64,000 nt of DNA, taken from Streptomyces sp. NBC_01267 (GTDB lineage: Bacteria; Actinomycetota; Actinomycetes; Streptomycetales; Streptomycetaceae). Position 1 is the stretch's first letter. Every line of letters starts with the position of its first letter. Below the pieces are notes generated by a model. That model searched no databases. It was not told the DNA's origin and saw only the letters and a program-made list of their open reading frames with translations. The stretch lies in the NCBI RefSeq assembly GCF_036241575.1, contig NZ_CP108455.1:5707501-5771500 (forward strand), written 5' to 3'. This document shows positions 1 to 12,202 of the stretch, in pieces. A program made the position numbers and the translations under genes.

Positions 1-1
1 C

Positions 2-1456
2 CACGAGCCGGGCCCGGACAGTCTGGCCGCCGCGGAGCGGGCGGTGGACTACGCCCGGCTCGTCGGCGCGGAGGAAATCGAACTGAACGCCCGGCTCACG
101 CTCGGCGGTCTGCTGGTCGACTCAGGCGACATCGAGACCGGCCTCACCACGATGTACGCCGCGGTGAACCGCTCCGCCGAACTCGGCCTGATAGGCGAAC
201 TCTGCCGCGCCCATACCAATCTGACATCGAACCTGGAATCCATCGGCTGCTCCGGCAAGGCGGTGGCCGTGGCCGAGGCCGGGGTGGAACTGGCAGCCAG
301 GTACGGCCTGCACGACCAGGAGGCCTGGATCCGCAGCAATATGACCGACTCGCTCCTCTCGCTGGGGCGTTGGGACGAGGCATCGGCCTGCGCCCACCGC
401 ACCCTGCTGGCCGCGCGGAGCGCCAACCCTCGTGGCAACGCCTGTATCCAATTGGCGGAACTCGCCCTGCGACGCGGCGAACGGGGCACGCCTGCCGGAT
501 ATCTGGAGTCCGCGAACGGGCACTTCGGCACACACGACCCGATGCCTCAGCACTCGATACCGCTGGCCCGGCTCACCGTCGCGATCGCAGCGGCACAGGG
601 CCACATCGACGAGGTCCGGGGCGCGCTCGCGGAGGCGACGGAAGCCGGATTCCCGCCCGGGACCCAGTGCTACGGCTGGCCGCTGATGCTCGCCGCAGCC
701 ACCGCCGAGGCCAACACCCGGGGCCTACCGACGGCGGAGCCGGGGCGCCCGGACGCCCTGGCCCTGATCCGCTCGGCGGCGAAACGGCTGGCCACCCCGG
801 TACCTCTCTGGGATGCCTACGCCCTGCACGTCACCGCCGAACTGGCGCGGGCCGAGGGCCGGGACCGGCCGGACCAGTGGGCCGAGGCAGCCTCTGCCCT
901 GGAGCCGCTGGAGCATCCGTACGAGCTGGCGCAGGTCCGCTACCAGTGGGCCGGAGCCCTGCTCGCGCACGGTTCCGACCGGGAGCTGGCGACCGCCCTG
1001 CTCCGCCGGAGCTATGCCACGGCCGACCGGTTGGGCGCCCGGCCACTGGGGGAGGAGATCGAACTCCTGGCTCAGCGGGCCCGGGTCTCTCTCCGCGCGG
1101 ACGCGGACGAGAAGGCCCCGGCACCGACGGACCCGCGCCCGGCTGTCGACGGCTTCGGCCTCACCAACCGTGAGCAGGACGTACTGCGCCTGGTCGCTGC
1201 GGGCCGTTCCAACCGCCAGATCGCCGAAGCCCTGTTCATCGCGCCGAAAACGGCGAGCGTGCACGTCTCCAACATCCTGGCGAAGCTGGGAGTCGCGGGC
1301 CGCGGCGAGGCAGCGGCACTGGCCCACCGGCTGCGTCTGTTCACAGACCTTGGCACGGACACTGCCACAGCCATCGCCACGGCGACCGGCACGGGCGCCG
1401 TGGCCGGCAGCGCCGTGGGCGGTGCCGCTGCTGGTGCGCCCGGTTCCGGCGGTTGA
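2..1456 (+). CDS. LuxR-family (LAL/MalT-like) transcriptional regulator, 5' truncated by window edge
   Basis: The frame is open to the left edge, so the N-terminus (usually an AAA/NB-ARC-type ATPase module in this family) lies outside the window. The visible 484 residues are mainly alanine/leucine-rich helical repeats resembling the TPR-like middle of large LuxR (LAL) regulators. A C-terminal LuxR helix-turn-helix begins near nt 1161 (LTNREQDVLRLVAAGRSNR, then IAEALFIAPKTASVHVSNIL), the usual DNA-contacting signature. A low-complexity Ala/Gly/Thr tail follows. It is convergent with the small DUF6191 gene, with only 4 bases between the stop codons. Role inferred: DNA-binding regulator with unknown ligand and targets. 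Confidence 0.85.
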   Translation, partial: HEPGPDSLAAAERAVDYARLVGAEEIELNARLTLGGLLVDSGDIETGLTTMYAAVNRSAELGLIGELCRAHTNLTSNLESIGCSGKAVAVAEAGVELAARYGLHDQEAWIRSNMTDSLLSLGRWDEASACAHRTLLAARSANPRGNACIQLAELALRRGERGTPAGYLESANGHFGTHDPMPQHSIPLARLTVAIAAAQGHIDEVRGALAEATEAGFPPGTQCYGWPLMLAAATAEANTRGLPTAEPGRPDALALIRSAAKRLATPVPLWDAYALHVTAELARAEGRDRPDQWAEAASALEPLEHPYELAQVRYQWAGALLAHGSDRELATALLRRSYATADRLGARPLGEEIELLAQRARVSLRADADEKAPAPTDPRPAVDGFGLTNREQDVLRLVAAGRSNRQIAEALFIAPKTASVHVSNILAKLGVAGRGEAAALAHRLRLFTDLGTDTATAIATATGTGAVAGSAVGGAAAGAPGSGG

Positions 1457-1460
1457 GTGG

Positions 1461-1637
1461 TCACTGAGCTGGAGGCTGTTCCTCTCGCCGGATGATCACC
1501 GTGCCCGAATCCAGATCTATCGGTCCGTGCCCTGGGTCGCCGTCGTTGAGATCGACCCGGGACAGCTCCAGCCGCTTGTTCTCGTCCTCGGTGTGCTTAC
1601 GTCCGGGCGAGAACAGCTGCTCGATCATGTTGAACAT
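1461..1637 (-). CDS. small DUF6191-like protein (58 aa)
   Basis: A 58-codon ORF on the minus strand starts at ATG 1637, behind a G-rich Shine-Dalgarno (GTGGGGG). The product begins MFNMIEQLFSPGRKHT and contains LSRVDLNDGDPGHGPIDLD, matching my memory of the short actinobacterial DUF6191 family (acidic, soluble, with a conserved DxGDPGxGPIDL core). Function is unknown. It is too short for many gene finders but has strong third-position GC and a proper ribosome site. It is convergent with the LuxR gene. The 182 bases upstream, to the next gene, hold no other coding sequence that I can see. Confidence 0.75.
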   Translation of the reverse strand: MFNMIEQLFSPGRKHTEDENKRLELSRVDLNDGDPGHGPIDLDSGTVIIRREEQPPAQ

Positions 1638-1819
1638 TCAGACCCCCACTGTGAGCCCCGGCTCCCAGCGTAACCCCGCCCAGGGGCTGCCCAGCAGGCC
1701 CTTGCCGGGGCCCAGGACGCCCGCACGGCGCCTCGTGACGCACCGCACCGGATGTCCCGAGCTGAACCCACAAGATCGACTGGACAGCCCGCGAGCCCGG
1801 GTGATCCAAACGAGAGGTC

Positions 1820-2977
1820 CTAGCTCACCTCCAGCTGGAGAATCCGGTCGTCGCTCGGGCCGGGCTTCCCACGTGAGTCCGTATTGCTCGTGACGAGCCA
1901 CAGCCGGTTTCCCCCGGCCGACACCACCGTGCGCAGCCGTCCGTACTTGCCCTGGAGGAAGGACTGCGGTGTCGCTGAAGGTCTGTCCCCGTTCAGCGGG
2001 ATACGCCACAGCCGCTCGCCGCGCAGAGCCGCCATCCATATCGACCCCTCGGCATAGGCGATGCCGCTCGGTGAGGCGACCGCAGGCTTCCACTGCTCCA
2101 CCGGGTTCACGAAGCCCGGCTTCCCGCCCTTGCCTTCCTCCTCCGGCCAGCCGTAGTTCTTCCCCGGTTGGATCAGATTCAACTCGTCCCAGGTGTGGTC
2201 CCCGAATTCGCTGGCCCACAGACGGTCGTCCTTGTCCCAGGCCAGCCCCTCCACATTGCGATGCCCATAGGTGTAGACGACGGAGTCGGGCCAGGGATCA
2301 CCGTGCACCGGCTGCCCGTCGGGTGTCATCCGAAGGATCTTCCCGCCCAGCGACTTCTTGTCCTGGGCCAGGTCGCGGTCGCCGGTCTCGCCCGTGCCCG
2401 CGTAGAGCATCTTGTCCGGGCCGAAGGCGATCCGCCCGCCGTTGTGGACGGTCCCCTTGGGGATGCCCTTGAAGACCGTGTCGGGTGCTCCCAGCTGCTC
2501 ACCCGGGGGCTGCTTCTCGTCGTACAGCATGCGCGCTATGCGGTTGTCGGAGGCGGTGGTGAAGTACGCGTAGACCAGATGGTCCGTGGCGTACGAAGGG
2601 GAGAGCGCTATCCCCAGCAGGCCCCCCTCGCCGGCCGGGGCGACCCCCGCCACCTTCCCGACCAGGGTCTTCTTGCCGCTCTTCGCGTCGACCCTGGTGA
2701 TCGTGGCCTCGTCACGTGAGGAAACCAGCAGATCTCCCTCAGGGAGCACGGCGAGACCCCATGGCGACCGGAGGCCCGTGGCGAGGGTCGACACCACCTT
2801 CACCGAGCCTTTCGCCGGGGGTACAGAGGCTGACGGGGAGACCGAGGCGGAGGCGGCGGGGTGTGAACCAGGACTCCGGTCCGGTGCGGAGAGTGCCCCG
2901 CCGCCCCCGGCGGAGCACCCGGCCAGCGACAGCAGCACGGATGCCGCCAACACGGCTGTCACAGCTGGACGTTGCAC
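1820..2977 (-). CDS. PQQ-dependent sugar dehydrogenase-type lipoprotein (GSDH family)
   Basis: A GTG start at 2977 is chosen because GAAGGG lies about 10 bases upstream and it places a lipoprotein signal at the N-terminus (hydrophobic VTAVLAASVLLSLAGC, lipobox LAGC); an upstream ATG at 3016 lacks a ribosome site. The mature ~360 residues show the glucose/sorbosone dehydrogenase six-bladed propeller motifs: GLRSPWGLAVLPEG, GEGGLLGIALSP, NGGRIAFGPD, GHRNVEGLAWD and WASEFGDHTWDELN. The family oxidises aldose sugars with PQQ, although many bacterial members have no proven substrate. Acts outside the membrane, lipid-anchored. Lies 127 bases downstream of the aldo/keto reductase on the same strand. 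Confidence 0.9.
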   Translation of the reverse strand: MQRPAVTAVLAASVLLSLAGCSAGGGGALSAPDRSPGSHPAASASVSPSASVPPAKGSVKVVSTLATGLRSPWGLAVLPEGDLLVSSRDEATITRVDAKSGKKTLVGKVAGVAPAGEGGLLGIALSPSYATDHLVYAYFTTASDNRIARMLYDEKQPPGEQLGAPDTVFKGIPKGTVHNGGRIAFGPDKMLYAGTGETGDRDLAQDKKSLGGKILRMTPDGQPVHGDPWPDSVVYTYGHRNVEGLAWDKDDRLWASEFGDHTWDELNLIQPGKNYGWPEEEGKGGKPGFVNPVEQWKPAVASPSGIAYAEGSIWMAALRGERLWRIPLNGDRPSATPQSFLQGKYGRLRTVVSAGGNRLWLVTSNTDSRGKPGPSDDRILQLEVS

Positions 2978-3104
2978 GGTTCTGATCCCTTCGACGACAG
3001 CACAGCTACTGTTCATACACCGCAACCCTGCCGAAGGTTCCGCACCAGGCCCGCGCACCTGCACCGCCGCACACCAGTACCACCCGCACCCCACCGCAAC
3101 GGGG

Positions 3105-4097
3105 TCAGTCCCAGGAACCCCGCGCGGCCGGCAGCTCCGCGATCTCCCTCAGATCTTCCGTCGTCGGCACCAGTTCCGCAGCGCGGGCATTCTCCACCGC
3201 CCACCGTTCCTGCTTGGTCCCCGCCACCGGCACCACATGGGCCCCCTGCTCCAGCACCCACGCCAGCGCCACCTGCGCGGGCGTCGCTCCGTGCCGCTCG
3301 GCGACCCGCCGGAGTCCTGAGACCACCGGCTGGTTCGCCGCCATCATCTCGGCGGTGAACCGCGGATGCCGGGCCCGCACGTCGTCCGGCTCGAAACCCA
3401 TCCCGGGCGTGAGCGTCCCCGTGAGGAAACCGTTCCCCAGCGGCATCGCGGCCAGAAAACCGATTCCCCGCGCCTCGCACCACGGCAGCAGCCTGTCCAG
3501 CGCCTCCGGTGACCACACGGACAGTTCGGCCTGCACCGCGCTCACCGGAAACACCTGCTGCACCCGCTCCAGCTGGCTGACCGTCGTGTCGTACAGCCGC
3601 GCACCGGAACGCCGGGAGGCTCGCGCCCCTATCGCGCAGAACCCCAGGGCCCGCACCTTCCCCGCGGCCACCAGCCCGGCCATGGCGCCCCACGTCTCCT
3701 CCACCGGGACCTCGGGATCGGGCCGGTGGAGCTGGTACAGGTCGATCACATCGGTCTGTAGCCGCCGCAGCGAGGCGTCGCACGCCCTGCGTATGTAGCC
3801 GGGACGGCCGTTGGCCACGATGTGCTGCTCGCCCGCCAGCAACCCGCACTTGGTCGAGACGAAGACATCGGTCCTGCGCTCCTTCAGTACCCGACCCAGC
3901 AACAGCTCATTGGTGAATGGCCCGTACATGTCGGCCGTGTCGAGCAGGGACGAGCCGGCGTCGAGCGCGGCATGCACGGCACGCAGAGACCGGTCCCCGC
4001 GCTGCTGCGAGCCGGTGTACGCCCAGCTCATCGGCATGCAGCCGAGCCCGATCGCGCCCACTTCGAGCGCTGCCGCCCCGATTGTCCTGCGCTCCAC
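3105..4097 (-). CDS. aldo/keto reductase
   Basis: A full-length 330-residue AKR TIM barrel. The catalytic tetrad is visible: Asp53 and Tyr58 in LLDTADMYGP, Lys83 in FVSTKCG, His124 in YQLHRPDP. The C-terminal NADPH-binding segment VPVAGTKQERWAVENARA is also present. The protein resembles the YakC/AKR13-like bacterial group, which reduces aldehydes and ketones with NADPH; the physiological substrate cannot be told. The start at 4097 is 47 bases from the divergent hydroxyacid dehydrogenase start, so both genes must share a compact promoter region. Confidence 0.92.
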   Translation of the reverse strand: MERRTIGAAALEVGAIGLGCMPMSWAYTGSQQRGDRSLRAVHAALDAGSSLLDTADMYGPFTNELLLGRVLKERRTDVFVSTKCGLLAGEQHIVANGRPGYIRRACDASLRRLQTDVIDLYQLHRPDPEVPVEETWGAMAGLVAAGKVRALGFCAIGARASRRSGARLYDTTVSQLERVQQVFPVSAVQAELSVWSPEALDRLLPWCEARGIGFLAAMPLGNGFLTGTLTPGMGFEPDDVRARHPRFTAEMMAANQPVVSGLRRVAERHGATPAQVALAWVLEQGAHVVPVAGTKQERWAVENARAAELVPTTEDLREIAELPAARGSWD

Positions 4098-4144
4098 CTG
4101 GCCGCATCCTCCCTCTTCGCGTCCCCCAAACTAACCTCCTGACC

Positions 4145-5083
4145 ATGACTGCTGATGTGTGGCTCCCCATCCCGGCCGACGAGATCGACGGGCTCCCCGA
4201 CGGCCCGCGCTACCTCTACTGGAACGGCGGGCCCGAGTACCCGGCGGACCCCGCGGACTGCGCGTACTACGTCGTCCCCTACATGCTGGGCATGGAGGTC
4301 GCCGTCCGCCCGCTCGCCGCGATGAGGTCCCTGCGGGTCCTGCAGACCCTGTCCGCCGGAGTCGATCACGTTCGCCCGGGAATCGGCGGCCTGCACCCGG
4401 GGGTGCGCCTCTGCAACGCCCGCGGTGTGCACGAGGCGTCGACCGCCGAGCTCGCCCTCGCGCTGATACTCGCGTCCCTGCGCGGTATCCCCGACTTCGT
4501 GCGCGGACAGCAACAGGAGGAGTGGCGCTCGGGGTTCCGCCCCGCGCTGGCGGACAAGTCCGTACTGATCGTGGGTTACGGGTCGATCGGCGCGGCCATC
4601 GAGGACCGGCTCGTCCCCTTCGAGTGTGCGCGGGTGGCGCGCGTCGCGCGCTCCTCGCGCACCACGGAGCGCGGTCAAGTGCACGCGTTCACCGATCTGT
4701 CCGGGCTGCTGCTGGACGCGGACGTCGTCGTCCTCTCCACTCCTCTCACGGAGGACACCAGGGGCATGGTGGACGCGGACTTCCTGGCGGCGATGAAGGA
4801 CGGTGCGCTGCTGGTGAACGTCGCGCGAGGGGGCGTCGTCGACACCAAGGCACTCCTTGCCGAGCTGGAGTCGGGGCGACTGCATGCGGCGCTCGACGTC
4901 ACCGACCCCGAGCCGCTGCCCGCCGGGCATCCGCTGTGGCATGCCCCTGGTTGCCTCATCAGCCCCCATGCAGGCGGTCCCACCTCGGCGTTCATGCCCC
5001 GCGCCAAGCGGCTGCTGGCTTCCCAGCTCACCCGGTTCGTCGCCGGGGAGCAGCTGGACAATGTGGTGCTGACGACCGAATAA
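4145..5083 (+). CDS. D-2-hydroxyacid dehydrogenase (NAD-binding, phosphoglycerate dehydrogenase-like)
   Basis: 312 residues from ATG 4145. The Rossmann motif GYGSIG lies near residue 145. The catalytic Arg is in VNVARGGVVD, the Glu in DVTDPEPLP and the His in ISPHAGG, the standard order of the D-isomer-specific 2-hydroxyacid dehydrogenases. It is shorter than SerA (12203) and lacks the ACT domain, so it is a different member, probably a hydroxypyruvate/glyoxylate- or 2-ketoacid-type reductase. No strong Shine-Dalgarno precedes the ATG and the divergent gene starts 47 bases away, so a very short or absent leader is possible. Confidence 0.9.
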   Translation: MTADVWLPIPADEIDGLPDGPRYLYWNGGPEYPADPADCAYYVVPYMLGMEVAVRPLAAMRSLRVLQTLSAGVDHVRPGIGGLHPGVRLCNARGVHEASTAELALALILASLRGIPDFVRGQQQEEWRSGFRPALADKSVLIVGYGSIGAAIEDRLVPFECARVARVARSSRTTERGQVHAFTDLSGLLLDADVVVLSTPLTEDTRGMVDADFLAAMKDGALLVNVARGGVVDTKALLAELESGRLHAALDVTDPEPLPAGHPLWHAPGCLISPHAGGPTSAFMPRAKRLLASQLTRFVAGEQLDNVVLTTE

Positions 5084-5155
5084 GACCGTTCTGTGGATGT
5101 TCGGATGTGCCGGGTGCCCATAACTCCTTTGCTCGTCACGGAGAGTAGAGAAGCT

Positions 5156-5380
5156 ATGTCCCTGAGTGACGGTACTGGTGTATCGTCCGGATGGGGGCCG
5201 CGCAGGGACGCGGTGCGGGCGAGCGCACAGATCTTGAGGGGGCGACGGACGATGCACGGCCAGTGGACTGACCAACCGACGCGGCGGATCCACCGACGAC
5301 GTCCCCGACGGACGAGGGCGCGCGGCTCGGACCCTCGCTCGGCGATGCGGCGGACGGCGACATCCGGGAAGGACCGGTGA
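5156..5380 (+). CDS. possible small upstream ORF (74 aa), translationally coupled to the GGDEF gene
   Basis: An ATG at 5156 follows a GGAG ribosome site, and the frame runs to a TGA at 5378-5380 that overlaps the GTG start of the GGDEF gene (GTGA), a typical coupling geometry. The product is very basic (many Arg) with no recognisable domain, and its codon bias is weaker than in neighbouring genes. It may be a real leader ORF or chance. Otherwise nothing is visible in the 293 bases between 5083 and 5377. Confidence 0.25.
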   Translation: MSLSDGTGVSSGWGPRRDAVRASAQILRGRRTMHGQWTDQPTRRIHRRRPRRTRARGSDPRSAMRRTATSGKDR

Positions 5381-8220
5381 GCACGTCGGGGGCGCTCCTC
5401 GCCCGGCAGCCGGTCTCCGGCGGCCCCGCGGGTCTGCTCTCCCAGCTCCTTCTCGCGGTGGTGTGCGGAGGCTATGCGATCGGCTCGGCGTTCGACTGGG
5501 GATCGGATGAACTGGCGCTCGTCATGGGTGACTTCGGCCTCAGCTTCGCGGCGGCGCTCGCCGCGGTCTCCTGTTTCTTCTATTCACGCACCCGGGAAAG
5601 CCGGTTCCGTCCCGCCTGGCTGCTGTTCTCACTCTCCTCCGCCATGGCGGCCTGCGGAAACGCTGTCTGGGGGTGGTACGAGGTCATCCTGCGGACTCCG
5701 GTTCCCACCCCCTCGCTCGCCGACCTCTTCTTCCTCTGCTTCGCGCCACCCGCCATCGTCGGACTGCTGGTCCTCGCGAAGCGGCCGGTCACCCGGGCGG
5801 GCTGGGTCTGTCTGGCGCTGGACGCCTGGCTCATCGGCGGTTCGCTGCTGACGCTCTCCTGGAGCCTCGCCCTCGCGCACGCCGCACGCCTGGAAGGCGG
5901 CCGGGAGAGCGTGGCGCACGCCGCGCTCTCCCTCGCCTATCCGCTCCTCGACATCGTCCTGGTGTCCATGGTGCTGGTCCTGCACTTCCGCAGGTCGAAC
6001 GCCAACCGTTCGGCGATCAACACCGCCATTGCCGGGCTGGCGCTGACCGTGCTGTCCGATGCCCTGTTCACCTCGCCGCTGTTGCGGGCGAGCTACCGCT
6101 CGGGGCAGTTGCTGGACGCCGGATGGTTCGCAGGCTCGCTGCTCCTGGCGTACGCGCCCTGGGGTGCCCGGCTGGGGGCGAGCGGGTTCACCGGCACCGA
6201 CCCGGTGCCCGAACCGCGCGGAATCCGGCACCCCAGCCGTCCCATCGCCGGTTCGCTGGCCGCACTCACCCCGTACCTGGCCGCAGCCGTCTGCACGCTC
6301 GGCATCCTCAACAACGTGATCGACGGCCACCGGGTGGACCGGGTGGTCGTCTTCACCGGCTGCACGGTCGTCCTCGCGCTGGTGGTCCGGCAGGGCATCA
6401 TGCTCGTCGACAACATCGCACTCACCCATGAACTGGCCCAGAAGGAGAACCACTTCCGGTCCCTCGTGCAGGGGTCGAGCGATGTCATCATGATCGCCGC
6501 GCCGACCGGCATACTCCGCTACGTCAGCCCGGCAGCCTCGGGTGTCTACGGCCGGGACGCCGAGGAACTCATCGGCTCCGAGCTCGCCTCGCTCATTCAC
6601 GCCGATGACCTGGGGCGCGTGGTCCACGAGGTGCGCCGCTTTCTGGCCGCGTCGCCCGCCTCCGAGCCCACCACCCGTATCGAGTGCCGCTTCAGATCAG
6701 GGACCGGGGACTGGCTCAATGTGGAGTCCACCGTCAACCGGCACCAGGGCGGGCTGATCTTCAACAGCCGGGACGTGACCGAACGGGTCCGCCTCCAGGC
6801 CCAGTTGCAGCACAACGCCGAACACGACCCGCTCACCGACCTGCCCAACCGGGCCCTGTTCACGGACCGGGTCCGCGAGGCGCTCGGCGGGCGCAGGGCG
6901 ACCGACCACGGCACGGCGGTGCTCTTCATCGACCTCGACGGCTTCAAGGCGGTGAACGACACCATCGGCCACCAGGCGGGCGACGAACTGCTCGTCCAGG
7001 CGGCCCGCCGCCTCCAGGAGTCGGTCAGGTCGGCGGACACGGCGGCCCGTCTCGGCGGCGACGAGTTCGCCGCGCTCATCGTCGGCAACGGCAGCCAGGA
7101 CCAGCCCGCCCGGGAGTGCCAGGTCCATGAGATCGCCGACCGGCTGCGCCTGCGGCTCTCCCAGCCGTACCGGATCGACGGCAGCGAAGTGCGGGTCGCG
7201 GCCTCCATCGGCGTGGCCTTCGCCGAATCCGGTGTCACCCCGACCGACCTGATGCGCAACGCCGATCTCGCCATGTACCGGGCGAAGGCGGGAGGTAAGA
7301 ACCGCGTCGAGCTGTACGCCCCGCAGATGCAGGCCGAAGTCGTCCGCCGGTCCGAGCTGTCCACCCGGCTGCGCACCGCGCTCCACGACGGTGAATTCGC
7401 CCTGCTGCACCAGCCCGTGGTGAATCTCACCACCGGCCGGATCGCCGCGGTCGCCGCCCAGGCGCGCTGGCGCTCCACCCAGGGGATCCTCTTCACCCCG
7501 GCCGAGTTCCTCCAGGTCCAGGGGGCGGGCGACCTGGAAGAGGGGGCACGTACCGGCGAGCTGGGCCGCTGGCTGCTCGAAGAAGCCGTCGAGCAGGCAG
7601 CCGACCGGGGAGGCGCCGGGCACCAGGTGCCGGTCGCCGTGCGGCTCTCGGCCCGCAGGCTGCTCGACAGGTCCATGCCGCTCGCGTCCATCGAGGCACT
7701 CCTCAGCCGGCACGCGCTGCCCTCGGGCGCCCTGGTCATCGAGATCACCGACAGCGACCCGCGCATCGCCTTCGAGGAGCTGGAGCGCCGTCTGATGGTG
7801 CTGCGCAGGCTCGGCGTACGGATCGCGCTGGACGGCTTCGGGCGCGGGTACGCCGCGATAAACGCCCTGCGCCGACTGCCCGTCGACGTACTCAAACTGG
7901 ACCGCGGTCTCGTCGAGGGAGTGGTGGAATCCGCACGGCTGCACAAAATCACCAGCGGACTGCTGCGGATCGCCTGCGACCTCGGCATGCAGTCCGTCGC
8001 CGACGGCGTGGACCTACCCGAACAGGTGATCGCTCTTCGCTCGATGGGGTGTACGCACGGGCAGGGTATGGCCTTCTCCGGACCACTGGACGAGTACCGC
8101 CTGCGCCGCTCCCTGGCCCGCGCGCGCTTCCCCCTGCCCGGCGGCGCGGCCCGGCCCGTCCTGCTCGGTACCCCCTCGTTCGCCAGCTCAAATAATGAGA
8201 CGCCCGTCCCACCCACTTGA
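5377..8220 (+). CDS. membrane PAS-GGDEF-EAL protein (predicted diguanylate cyclase with degenerate EAL domain)
   Basis: 947 residues from GTG 5377 (GAAGGA upstream). Residues ~1-345 form a multi-span membrane sensor. A PAS domain (~360-480) and a GGDEF domain (~490-660) follow, then an EAL domain (~665-920). The cyclase signature RLGGDEF is intact and an RxxD inhibitory site (RSAD) lies five residues before it. In the EAL part, catalytic positions are lost: EAL reads AAQ, the usual N-x-S reads VRLSAR, DDFGTG reads DGFGRG, and VAEGVE reads VADGVD. I therefore infer c-di-GMP synthesis or sensing rather than hydrolysis. From memory S. coelicolor has such a gene (SCO5511) beside ilvB. Confidence 0.9.
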   Translation: MSTSGALLARQPVSGGPAGLLSQLLLAVVCGGYAIGSAFDWGSDELALVMGDFGLSFAAALAAVSCFFYSRTRESRFRPAWLLFSLSSAMAACGNAVWGWYEVILRTPVPTPSLADLFFLCFAPPAIVGLLVLAKRPVTRAGWVCLALDAWLIGGSLLTLSWSLALAHAARLEGGRESVAHAALSLAYPLLDIVLVSMVLVLHFRRSNANRSAINTAIAGLALTVLSDALFTSPLLRASYRSGQLLDAGWFAGSLLLAYAPWGARLGASGFTGTDPVPEPRGIRHPSRPIAGSLAALTPYLAAAVCTLGILNNVIDGHRVDRVVVFTGCTVVLALVVRQGIMLVDNIALTHELAQKENHFRSLVQGSSDVIMIAAPTGILRYVSPAASGVYGRDAEELIGSELASLIHADDLGRVVHEVRRFLAASPASEPTTRIECRFRSGTGDWLNVESTVNRHQGGLIFNSRDVTERVRLQAQLQHNAEHDPLTDLPNRALFTDRVREALGGRRATDHGTAVLFIDLDGFKAVNDTIGHQAGDELLVQAARRLQESVRSADTAARLGGDEFAALIVGNGSQDQPARECQVHEIADRLRLRLSQPYRIDGSEVRVAASIGVAFAESGVTPTDLMRNADLAMYRAKAGGKNRVELYAPQMQAEVVRRSELSTRLRTALHDGEFALLHQPVVNLTTGRIAAVAAQARWRSTQGILFTPAEFLQVQGAGDLEEGARTGELGRWLLEEAVEQAADRGGAGHQVPVAVRLSARRLLDRSMPLASIEALLSRHALPSGALVIEITDSDPRIAFEELERRLMVLRRLGVRIALDGFGRGYAAINALRRLPVDVLKLDRGLVEGVVESARLHKITSGLLRIACDLGMQSVADGVDLPEQVIALRSMGCTHGQGMAFSGPLDEYRLRRSLARARFPLPGGAARPVLLGTPSFASSNNETPVPPT

Positions 8221-8253
8221 CAGTCACCGGGCGCCAGGAGGAGGGTCAAGGCC

Positions 8254-8295
8254 ATGACCACCCGAATTCTCGTACTTGGAAAGCGCGTCGGCTGA
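8254..8295 (+). CDS. ilvB leader peptide
   Basis: A 13-residue [16 protein letters not shown], starts at ATG 8254 behind a strong AGGAGGAGGG ribosome site. Five of the 13 codons specify Ile, Leu or Val (ATT CTC GTA CTT ... GTC), some of them rare in this GC-rich genome. The ORF precedes a terminator-like hairpin and the acetolactate synthase operon. This is the classic layout of a branched-chain amino acid attenuator: ribosome stalling on the Ile/Leu/Val codons would favour read-through into ilvBNC. The peptide is expected to have no function beyond translation sensing. Confidence 0.85.
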   Translation: MTTRILVLGKRVG

Positions 8296-8337
8296 AGCAG
8301 AGCTCCTCACCAGCTCCGCACAACGCACCGACGCGCT

Positions 8338-8371
8338 CCCCTCGCTTGCCTCACGGCACGGGGGGTTTTTT
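8338..8371 (+). terminator. ilvBNC attenuator terminator
   Basis: CCCCTCG pairs with CGGGGGG (one G-T wobble) and TGCC with GGCA, with a 2-base bulge and a TCAC loop, followed at once by six T residues (8366-8371). It lies 43 bases after the leader peptide stop and about 70 bases before ilvB. A true U-tract is uncommon in Streptomyces and marks this as a regulated intrinsic terminator. Confidence 0.8.
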
Positions 8372-8441
8372 GTTGCACCAGCACCACCCGAACACCGCGA
8401 AAATCCCCGCAAAAACCCTCAGCTTCGAGAAGAGAATGCCG

Positions 8442-11976
<3,535 letters not shown>

Positions 11977-11989
11977 GCAGTACGGATCA

Positions 11990-12017
11990 GGGGGCTTCTC
12001 CGGACGGAGGAGCCCCC
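11990..12017 (+). terminator. terminator after ilvC
   Basis: A 12-bp stem GGGGGCTTCTCC / GGAGGAGCCCCC with one G-T pair and a GGAC tetraloop starts 14 bases after the ilvC stop and is followed by TTG. It ends the ilvBNC transcript. Confidence 0.85.
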
Positions 12018-12202
12018 TTGTCCACCTCGTCCAACCACGTACGGGTGATCCCGCCGCATCGGCGGAATATCCACCCCGCAACGCCACTACACTGCTCAGA
12101 ACATACGCGTCAGGCCCACAGCGTCGTGCGTCTTCCACGCGCCCAGCCCCTCCGCCTGCGGCCGTCGGGACGGCCCTCCGCAACGGACTTGTGAGGACTC
12201 AC

